NCBI RefSeq assembly: GCF_900108185.1
Contig: NZ_FNVA01000009.1
Coordinates: 1-64,000, forward strand
Source of the DNA: Bryocella elongata
Lineage (GTDB): Bacteria > Acidobacteriota > Terriglobia > Terriglobales > Acidobacteriaceae
DNA length: 64,000 nt
Direction of reading: 5' to 3'
A program made the position numbers and the translations under genes. The first letter of the stretch is position 1. Each line of letters starts with the position of its first letter. Under the pieces are notes generated by a model that worked only from the letters and a program-made list of their open reading frames with translations, had not been told where the DNA came from and did no database searches. Positions 25,111-31,824 of this stretch are shown here, one piece after another.

Positions 25111-25148
25111 ACAGTCGAGGCTTCCGCGCCTTGAACCTCTACTCTCTA
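25094..25148. repeat. Inverted TAGAGAGTAGA repeat between convergent genes
   Basis: TAGAGAGTAGA (25094-25104) and TCTACTCTCTA (25138-25148) are perfect 11-bp inverted arms. The flanking AGACAG-AAACAG words are also shared. A third, degenerate copy (TAGAGAATAGATAGTAGACAG) lies at 24731-24751. The pair brackets the end of the ASCH gene and may serve as its terminator. Confidence 0.6.
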
Positions 25149-25167
25149 CTGTTTCCTGTCTGCCGTC

Positions 25168-25608
25168 TCACACCCGATGCGTATCCGCCCTCCAGGCGAC
25201 GATAGCCTGCTTGATCTGCTTGCGGTTCAGCTTCTCGCGCACGGCACGACGGGCGAGGTCAGGCAGTTCGGCGTTCGAAGCGAAGCGCAGGCCGATGTAC
25301 TGGTCGATGGTGAGGGAGTCAAGCTCAACCAGCTCCGCCGGCGAGACCGCCGCCGCCAGTCGCAGCTTCTCTTCCACGCGAATCACGCGGTCCTGCACAA
25401 GGAGCGCGTACACCCGCGTCTTCAGCGCCAGGAGCAGCAGGAGAACCGACACGGCGATCCACCAGATGCCTACCCAGCCGTATTCGGTAAAGTGGCGGCC
25501 AAAGTACATGGCCGTCACAATAATGTTGGCCAGCAGGCCGACGGACACGAGGCCGTGGAAGACCGGGTCGAAACGGCCGTGGTTCTTAAAAGATTGCGGT
25601 TCAGCCAT
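25168..25608 (-). CDS. DUF6526-like small membrane protein
   Basis: The 146-residue protein begins MAEPQSFKNHGRFDPVFHG and has two adjacent membrane helices (GLVSVGLLANIIVTAMYF and VGIWWIAVSVLLLLLALKT). A cytoplasmic helical tail with RVIRVEEKLRL and REKLNRKQIKQAIVAWRAD follows. This layout fits the DUF6526 group; function is unknown. GAGG lies upstream of the ATG on the minus strand. The gene is divergent from the endonuclease IV gene. Confidence 0.8.
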   Translation of the reverse strand: MAEPQSFKNHGRFDPVFHGLVSVGLLANIIVTAMYFGRHFTEYGWVGIWWIAVSVLLLLLALKTRVYALLVQDRVIRVEEKLRLAAAVSPAELVELDSLTIDQYIGLRFASNAELPDLARRAVREKLNRKQIKQAIVAWRADTHRV

Positions 25609-25707
25609 GGGAGGACCTCAGGGAGCTTGCTTGAATTGTGCAGGGGAACCCGCAGTCAGCATACGCGAACCCGTTCACAGCGCCACGTGATTTACGCTGA
25701 GTATCGA

Positions 25708-26568
25708 ATGGCGATCAAGCGAATCGGTGTACATGTAGGAACCTCGGGCGGCGTATGGACGGCAGTGCAGCGCGCCGTGGATGCGGGTGCGAACACATTT
25801 CAGATCTTCTCCTCCAGCCCGCGCACGTGGAAGGCGCCCGAGGTCAAGCCGGCCGACGCCGAGAAGCTGCGTGCCATGCGTGCGGAGCACGATGTGAATC
25901 CAATGGTGATTCACGCCAGCTACCTCATCAACCTCTGCTCGCAGACCGAGAGCGTGCGCGAGAACTCCATCCTCGGCTTTCGTGGCGAGGTGGAACGCGC
26001 GCTCGCACTGGGCGCGGAGTTCCTCGTACTCCATCCCGGCAGTTGGAAGGGCCTCACCCGCGACGAAGGCCTGCGCCTCGCAGCACAGTCGATCGAGCGT
26101 GCGATGGAGGGCATGGCCTTCGCGGGTCACAACTTCACGCTGCTCATCGAGAACTCCGCCGGCGCAGAGTTCTCACTCGGCGGCAGCTTCGAGCAGGTGG
26201 CTGAACTCGTCGAGCAGCTGAAACCCTGTATGCCGGTCGCGGTCTGCTTAGATACCTGCCACTGCCACGTCGCCGGCTATGACCTCGTCAGCGACGAAGG
26301 CTATGCGGAGACGATGCAGAACATCGCTGACACCATCGGCTTCGACGCCGTGCGCGTCTGGCACTGCAACGACGCGAAAGCTCCCATGGGATCGAAGCTC
26401 GACCGGCACGAGCACATCGGCGAGGGTACGATGGGCGCTGCAACCTTCCGCCGCCTGCTGCATGACAAGCGCTTTGAGCATGCTGCGTTCATCGCAGAGA
26501 CCCCCGTGGATGAACCCGGCGACGAGATGCGAAACGTGATGGCGCTGCGAGCGCTCAGCGCAGGCTGA
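25708..26568 (+). CDS. nfo: Deoxyribonuclease IV (AP endonuclease)
   Basis: Nfo cleaves DNA 5' to abasic sites in base-excision repair, using a three-zinc centre. The 286-residue TIM-barrel protein shows the ligand blocks in order: MVIHASYLINL, FLVLHPGSW, LLIENSAG, VCLDTCHCHVAGYDL, VWHCNDAK, DRHEHIGEG and FIAETPVD. ATG at 25708 starts MAIKRIGVHVGTSGG, the normal N-terminus. TACGCT lies 9 nt before it and there is no Shine-Dalgarno. It is convergent with the next gene, 9 nt apart. Confidence 0.96.
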   Translation: MAIKRIGVHVGTSGGVWTAVQRAVDAGANTFQIFSSSPRTWKAPEVKPADAEKLRAMRAEHDVNPMVIHASYLINLCSQTESVRENSILGFRGEVERALALGAEFLVLHPGSWKGLTRDEGLRLAAQSIERAMEGMAFAGHNFTLLIENSAGAEFSLGGSFEQVAELVEQLKPCMPVAVCLDTCHCHVAGYDLVSDEGYAETMQNIADTIGFDAVRVWHCNDAKAPMGSKLDRHEHIGEGTMGAATFRRLLHDKRFEHAAFIAETPVDEPGDEMRNVMALRALSAG

Positions 26569-26577
26569 CGTTCGTCG

Positions 26578-27360
26578 TCAGATCTGCGAACACGCCAGCG
26601 GGCTCAGGTACAGGTTCGAGATGTTGCTCACGATCTCGGGATCGGTGTTGCCCGGCTTGTGCGACAGCTCGTGCCACTCAGGATCAGCGGAGAAAGCCGC
26701 CCAGTGCGCGGTCAGCTCGGCGAGATCGGCGAAGGTGAGCATGTAGGTCAGGTTCGGCATGTGCGTGCCGACAAGCGTATCGGCGAAGAAGACGGGCGTA
26801 AGCCCGGTGCGCTGGAAGATCGCAATCTCCGCATCGTCGAACATCTTCACCTTGTGCTCGTGGCCAGCCTGCATCGGGCTCTCGTAGGTGCGGAGCTGGA
26901 AGATGCGCTTGCCTCTCTTTGGCGCCACGAGTTTCGGCCATGCGGCAAAGGCGCCAAGCAACGTCCGTTCCTCGCGCACAAATGGCGGCGCCGTGGCCGG
27001 AGCGGCAAGAAAAGGTGCGGCGGCCTTCAGGTACTCCGCATCCTTCGCAAGCTGCTCATCGAGCATGACAAGCGTCTCTGCCGAAGACGATGGCAGCAAC
27101 ACATAGTAGGTCGGCGTCTCGGGTCCGATGTCGAGCTTGAACGCGCCGACAGGGCCGATCTTGAGCTTATTCAGCGCGGGGATCAGCGCCTTCTCGAGGT
27201 ACTCCTGCATGAGTGCAAGCTGCGGCCCCGTGCGCAGGGTGTAGGTGCGGAGCTGATAGAACTCGCGCATCGCGGGGGGTGCCTCCGCTCCAGATGCTTG
27301 CGAAGCCAACCCAGCGCCCACGGTTCCCAGTGCCGACTTCATGAACGCTCGCCTCTCCAA
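26578..27360 (-). CDS. NIPSNAP-family protein with Tat-like signal
   Basis: The 260-residue protein contains two NIPSNAP-like ferredoxin-fold repeats, each opening with a similar strand: FYQLRTYTLRTGPQ near residue 34 and IFQLRTYESPMQAG near 152. The N-terminus (ERRAFMKSALGTVGAGLA) looks like a short twin-arginine signal, so it is probably exported folded. A TTG start at 27360 keeps the twin arginine and has GGAGG 5 nt upstream; ATG at 27342 is the alternative. The molecular role is not known. Confidence 0.85.
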   Translation of the reverse strand: MERRAFMKSALGTVGAGLASQASGAEAPPAMREFYQLRTYTLRTGPQLALMQEYLEKALIPALNKLKIGPVGAFKLDIGPETPTYYVLLPSSSAETLVMLDEQLAKDAEYLKAAAPFLAAPATAPPFVREERTLLGAFAAWPKLVAPKRGKRIFQLRTYESPMQAGHEHKVKMFDDAEIAIFQRTGLTPVFFADTLVGTHMPNLTYMLTFADLAELTAHWAAFSADPEWHELSHKPGNTDPEIVSNISNLYLSPLACSQI

Positions 27361-27747
27361 AGCTGCCTCCGCCCATCAGATTGACACTGCAAGCATAGCC
27401 GACTGCGTATCTCCGCAAGCGGGCGACCCCTTTGCGGCCAATGAATCGCGTGGGGACTCTGCGGAGCCTCACTGGATGGAGGCTCGTAAAGAAATACTGA
27501 AACCCGGCCGAATCCGACTTCATCTTATAGCTGCCGAAAATGGCTGAGCCGGATTGGTAAGCACGGCTCGCTGCGGAACCCATTCGATTCCCGATTCCGC
27601 AGATCAGTCAGCCCTGGTTCACCCCAGGGCCCCGACCCACGGCGACAGTGGCAGTGCTACGGCACTGCTGCCCGTCGCGTGGCGCGTCTCGGTTTCCCGC
27701 CACAACACCCATGCGACGGCAAATCTTTTCTCTCCATGGAGATCGCA
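27361..27747. other. 387-nt divergent intergenic region with four successive hairpins
   Basis: The gap between the NIPSNAP and VOC genes holds no convincing gene. Four inverted repeats lie in a row: GAGCC/GGCTC (27546-27569), CTGCGGAA/TTCCGCAG (27571-27602), GCCCTGG/CCAGGGC (27611-27630) and GCAGTGC/GCACTGC (27651-27668). They would sit in a structured 5' leader of the VOC gene or form an independent small RNA. No known riboswitch core was recognised. Confidence 0.45.
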
Positions 27748-28137
27748 ATGGGAACCATCAATCACACCAATCTCACCACCTACAACGTGCCCGCACTCGC
27801 GGAGTTCTTCTGCTCCGTCTTCGGCTTCCACCCTCTGGACCAGCGCGGCGACAAACTGGCCGTCCTCAAGAACCCCGATGGCTTCCTGCTCACGCTGATG
27901 TTCGACAAGAACATGACCTCGGAGCGTGGCTATCCAGGGCTGTTCCATATCGGGTTCCTCCAGGCCACACCGAAGGACGTCGATACGATCCACCAGGCGT
28001 TGAGCACACGCAGCTACGAAGCTCCGCAGCCTGACATCCTCGCGCGCGGCGGCCCACACACCTACGGCTTCTACTGCAACGCGCCGGGCGGCGTGCTGGT
28101 CGAGGTCAGCACGATGAACTTGGTCAACACAATCTAA
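27748..28137 (+). CDS. VOC-family (glyoxalase/dioxygenase-fold) protein
   Basis: The 129-residue protein is one VOC module pair: INHTNLTTYNVPALAEFFCSVF, then DKLAVLKNPDGFLLTLMF, FHIGFL and GFYCNAPGGVLVEVSTM. The His and Glu of the fold are present at the expected strand positions. Such proteins are lyases, dioxygenases or binding proteins; the substrate is unknown. ATG at 27748 is favoured because TGGAG lies 6-7 nt upstream; ATG at 27736 is possible. A hairpin follows the stop. Confidence 0.85.
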   Translation: MGTINHTNLTTYNVPALAEFFCSVFGFHPLDQRGDKLAVLKNPDGFLLTLMFDKNMTSERGYPGLFHIGFLQATPKDVDTIHQALSTRSYEAPQPDILARGGPHTYGFYCNAPGGVLVEVSTMNLVNTI

Positions 28138-28159
28138 GCTGCTCGACGCCAATCATCGA

Positions 28160-28190
28160 CGCGCTGCAACGGGATCCCCCTTGCAGCGCG
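28160..28190. terminator. Hairpin between convergent VOC and oxidoreductase genes
   Basis: CGCGCTGCAA and TTGCAGCGCG form a perfect 10-bp stem with an 11-nt loop in the 77-nt gap between convergent stops. There is no T-run. Confidence 0.7.
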
Positions 28191-28214
28191 ACGCTTCCCA
28201 ACACATTGCCGCCG

Positions 28215-29963
28215 CTACGCGTCCTGGAGCGCAACCGCAGCCGCGTTCGCCGAGCGCTGTGCCGCCAGCGCGGAGTTCGGTTCGGCGGCGAAGTGATTGC
28301 GGTGATCGGCAAGGTACCGATGCACATCCGAAATCACCACCGAGCCTTCTCCGACCGCCGACGCCACCCGCTTCACCGAGTTCGCACGAATATCCCCGAC
28401 CGCGTACATGCCTGGAACGCTGGTAGCATACGGCGTCGTCTCGAAGCCGGCTTCGCCGCCAGTGAGGATGAAGCCCTTCCGGTCCAACTTCACCGTGCCA
28501 TACAGCCAGCCTGAGTTGGGGTCGGCTCCGATCATCACGAAGACGCTTCCGATCTCTTTCTCCGTCGTCTCGCCAGTCTGCCGATTGACCCAGCTCACTC
28601 GCTCCAGCGAGGTCGCACCTTCCAGCTTCTCGATCTCCGAATGCGTATAGAGCGTGATGCGCGAAGAACTCTCGATGCGCGAGATCAGGTACTGCGACAT
28701 CGTCGCGGCCAGCGACTTGCCGCGCACGATGTGATGCACGTGCTTCGCGATGCCCGAAAGAAACACCGCAGCCTGTCCCGCCGAGTTGCCGCCGCCCACC
28801 ACGATCACCTCGTGCTCGCGGCACAGCAGCGATTCCATCGCCGTGGCCGCGTAGTAGATTCCCCGGCTCTCGTACTGGCTGTAGTTCGCCACCGCCAGCT
28901 TGCGGTATTGCGCTCCAGTGGCCACTACCACAGAGCGCGAACACACCGGAATCTCGCCCGCCAGCTTCAGCTTGTGGATGCCATCGACCTGCTCCGCCGT
29001 CACGACCTCGCGCGAGATGGCGAAGCGTACGCCGAACTTGAGCGCCTGCAGCTGCGCACGGCTCGCGAGCCGCTGCCCGGAGATGCCCGTCGGGAAGCCC
29101 AGGTAGTTCTCGATCTTGGAACTCGTACCCGCCTGGCCGCCAGGAGCCGTGCCCTCAATGACAATCGTGCACAGCCCTTCCGAAGCCGCATACACAGCGG
29201 CCGCAAGTCCCGATGGCCCCGCGCCCACCACCGCCACGTCGTAGATCATGGTGGAATCTGGAAGCTCGGTGATGCCGAGTTCGTCGGCCAGCTGCGCGAT
29301 GGTCGGCCGGTGCAAGACGCGGCCATCGGGGAGCGTCACCGTCGGCAACTCAGCTTCGGGCTCGGAGAGGATGTCCTCTTGCTGCCGCGTCTCTTCCTGG
29401 GCGATCTCGACGATCTGATGCGGGTAGCTGTTGCGGATCAGAAATCGATGCAGCTGCGTGGTCTCCGGATCGTTGGCATAGCCCGTCAGCAGCACTCCGC
29501 CCGTCTCATCCCCGATGATCCCGATGCGACGCCACACCGTGGCCTGCGTGATGAGGTTGGCAATATCACCCTCGGCCCGCATGATCCGCTGCAGCTCACT
29601 TCTCGGAATCCGCAGCAGGCGGCTCTCGACAAGCGTTCGCGCCTCCACCAGAGAGCCCTGAGAGTTCAGCATGTTGAGTTCGCCGGTGAAGTCGAACCGG
29701 CGATGTGTGGCAATCACCTGCCGCTCGCCGCCTACCGAAGGGATGCTGACCTCAACCTCTCCTTCGAGCACAACGAACATGTCCACCTGGCGCTGCCCCG
29801 GCGAGAACAGCACGACATCCGCCGCGACCAGCTCCTCTTGCCCGTAGGGAGTGAGCCGCTCCACCATATCGTCCGTCAGCTTGGGAAAGGCAAGATCAGG
29901 ACGGAAGTCCGGCACGTTCCATCCACTGGCGCTGCTCCTGGGGCTTTCGGTCATCGCGGTCAA
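28215..29963 (-). CDS. cNMP-binding domain fused to thioredoxin-reductase-like FAD oxidoreductase
   Basis: The 582-residue protein joins a CRP-type cyclic-nucleotide-binding fold (about residues 30-150: LFSPGQRQVDMFVVLEGEVEV, GELNMLNSQGSLVEARTL) to a two-dinucleotide-domain oxidoreductase. The FAD motif is VAVVGAGPSGLAAAVYA; APGGQAGTSSKIENYLGFP follows. The NAD(P) motif is VIVVGGGNSAGQAAVFLS, and MYAVGDIR closes the FAD site. The thioredoxin-reductase CxxC is replaced by YYAATAMES, so disulfide exchange with thioredoxin is not expected. Which nucleotide or redox partner it uses is unknown. Confidence 0.88.
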   Translation of the reverse strand: MTAMTESPRSSASGWNVPDFRPDLAFPKLTDDMVERLTPYGQEELVAADVVLFSPGQRQVDMFVVLEGEVEVSIPSVGGERQVIATHRRFDFTGELNMLNSQGSLVEARTLVESRLLRIPRSELQRIMRAEGDIANLITQATVWRRIGIIGDETGGVLLTGYANDPETTQLHRFLIRNSYPHQIVEIAQEETRQQEDILSEPEAELPTVTLPDGRVLHRPTIAQLADELGITELPDSTMIYDVAVVGAGPSGLAAAVYAASEGLCTIVIEGTAPGGQAGTSSKIENYLGFPTGISGQRLASRAQLQALKFGVRFAISREVVTAEQVDGIHKLKLAGEIPVCSRSVVVATGAQYRKLAVANYSQYESRGIYYAATAMESLLCREHEVIVVGGGNSAGQAAVFLSGIAKHVHHIVRGKSLAATMSQYLISRIESSSRITLYTHSEIEKLEGATSLERVSWVNRQTGETTEKEIGSVFVMIGADPNSGWLYGTVKLDRKGFILTGGEAGFETTPYATSVPGMYAVGDIRANSVKRVASAVGEGSVVISDVHRYLADHRNHFAAEPNSALAAQRSANAAAVALQDA

Positions 29964-30055
29964 ATCTCCTTACGCTTGCGTGACTTCATTCTAGGGTTGA
30001 GCCATTCCTGGCACGCCCCTCAAAAGCATGGGCTGAGTCCCCCCGCTTGTGGCAG

Positions 30056-31702
30056 CTACTTCGCCTTGCCGCTCACGATCCTCGAGGAATCCGGCGCAGC
30101 AGGAACCGGCGCAATGCTGTAGATGCGCTGCAGCAGCAGGTAGCGTTCTCGCAGGTCGTCGGGCCGAGCAGCGCTGGTGGCGTCGAGGTGCATGGCGCTC
30201 CACCCGGTCTTTGCGTCGTAGCGAGGCCACGCTGGCAAGCCCTTGCCGTTGGGGTCGCCGGTACGGGCGAAGTTCGTCCAGTAACGCATCATCTGCTCGG
30301 TGAGGGCGCGGTCTTCGGGACGCCACGTCGAACCGGGGCGCGAATCCAGCGAGCCGAAGACATACTCGATGTCGTCGGAGTGGAAGGCGCCCTGCCCGGC
30401 GTGAAACTTGCTGTCGGGCGCTGCCAGGTCGAGGCGGTAGCGATAGACCGGAGCGCCGGTCTCCGCGTGCGCTTCAAGCCACGCCCACGTGGAGTAGACG
30501 ATGAAGTTGTCGTCCCCCAGGTCGCCGATCGAGCGAATGGCCTCAGCGTCGGTGGCGTGCGGATAGACCTTGAGCACCGCGTCGGCGTTGGGGCCAAAGC
30601 CCTTCGTCACCATGGCGATGAAGGCATCGATACCAGGATGCGGCGTGCCCTTGACGATGCCGGCGCGGATCTCGTCGTTGTTCCAGCCGGCGAGCATGGG
30701 GATATGCATCTCCTGACCGTGGGCGTAGAGGTTCGGCACGGAGTCGGGCAGGAAGTAGCCGTCCACATCGGGCGGAAAGGCGCGCGAGACATCGAACTCC
30801 TTGTGCGCGACGAGGTCGTCGGCGGAGATCGCCCGCAGCGCAGCGAGGTCGTCCGTCCCCAGCACCCGCCTGGCTTCAGCCGCGTCATGCGTCGCACGTT
30901 CAGCGAGGGTGCCAAAGGGTAGCGCGCGATTCTGGAAGGACGCTCCGCTCTCCCCGATCGCCCGCGAGATCATGCCCTTGGAGATAGGCGAAACGATGAG
31001 CGAGCTGACAGAGAATGACCCCGCCGACTCACCGAAGACGGTGAGGTTCTTCGCGTCACCACCGAAGCCCGCGATGTTGTCGCGCACCCACTTGATGGCC
31101 GCGGCCTGATCCATGAGACCGTAGTTCCCGGCGGCGTGGTGGACGCTTTCGGCAACCAACGCGGGGTGCGTGAAGAAGCCGAGCATCCCAAGCCGGTAGT
31201 TAAGCGTGACCACGATGACGCCGTGCGAGGCCAGCGCCGCGGCGTCGTGCCGGGGCTCGCTGGAGCCGCCACCGGTGTAGCCCCCGCCATGGATCCAGAT
31301 CATCACAGGCAGCTTCGCGCCCGGCCTCGCGTTCGAGGGCGTCCAGATGTTGAGCGTGAGGCAGTCCTCGCTGGGGCCGGAGTCCTGAAAGATCATGTCC
31401 TCGAAGCCACCGAACTGGTAGCAATGGTGCCCGAACTGCGAAGCGTCAAGGACACCGTTGCGCGCCATGGCGGGCTGGGGCGGCTGCCAGCGACGCGGCC
31501 CCACGGGCGGAGCGGCATACGGGATTCCGAGGAAGGAGCGCGTCGCATGCGCGGCGGGTTGGCCATGGACGGCGCCTTGCAGTGTCGGTGCGGTCAGGCC
31601 ATCCGACGAGGGCCGGGGCTTTGCATCAGGATGCTGGGCGCACAACGTCAGGACAGGCAGCGAAACGGCGGCAAGAGCAAGCAGCGAAGCGGACAAGCGC
31701 AT
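30056..31702 (-). CDS. Secreted type B carboxylesterase
   Basis: The 548-residue alpha/beta hydrolase has a signal peptide (LSASLLALAAVSLPVLTLCAQ). Conserved type B blocks follow: FLGIPYAAPPVGPRRW, SEDCLTLNIWTP and MIWIHGGGYTGGGS (oxyanion hole), then NLTVFGESAGSFSVS with the nucleophilic serine. The acid and histidine lie further on (HSDDIEYVFG). It probably hydrolyses esters such as feruloyl or acetyl decorations in the periplasm or outside. ATG at 31702 is preferred; GAGGA lies about 9 nt upstream. It is divergent from leuS. Confidence 0.9.
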   Translation of the reverse strand: MRLSASLLALAAVSLPVLTLCAQHPDAKPRPSSDGLTAPTLQGAVHGQPAAHATRSFLGIPYAAPPVGPRRWQPPQPAMARNGVLDASQFGHHCYQFGGFEDMIFQDSGPSEDCLTLNIWTPSNARPGAKLPVMIWIHGGGYTGGGSSEPRHDAAALASHGVIVVTLNYRLGMLGFFTHPALVAESVHHAAGNYGLMDQAAAIKWVRDNIAGFGGDAKNLTVFGESAGSFSVSSLIVSPISKGMISRAIGESGASFQNRALPFGTLAERATHDAAEARRVLGTDDLAALRAISADDLVAHKEFDVSRAFPPDVDGYFLPDSVPNLYAHGQEMHIPMLAGWNNDEIRAGIVKGTPHPGIDAFIAMVTKGFGPNADAVLKVYPHATDAEAIRSIGDLGDDNFIVYSTWAWLEAHAETGAPVYRYRLDLAAPDSKFHAGQGAFHSDDIEYVFGSLDSRPGSTWRPEDRALTEQMMRYWTNFARTGDPNGKGLPAWPRYDAKTGWSAMHLDATSAARPDDLRERYLLLQRIYSIAPVPAAPDSSRIVSGKAK

Positions 31703-31824
31703 CAGGTGGAATCCTCGCTCAAGAGTGTATGCGAGCGGAATGTCGCACGAACAGGCAACAGGCCACTCCCCGCAAGGGTGGTGAGTCCTCGTACCGGCCA
31801 CCAGTCCTCGTACAATCGAAGGGT

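Noticed and set aside
27361-27747. A protein gene in the NIPSNAP-VOC gap
   Set aside because: The short frames have no Shine-Dalgarno and no conserved pattern; the hairpins argue for non-coding function.
28641-30122. A 493-codon open frame antisense to the cNMP/oxidoreductase fusion
   Set aside because: The composition is typical of GC-rich shadow frames (Arg, His, Leu) and it has no domain or initiation signal.
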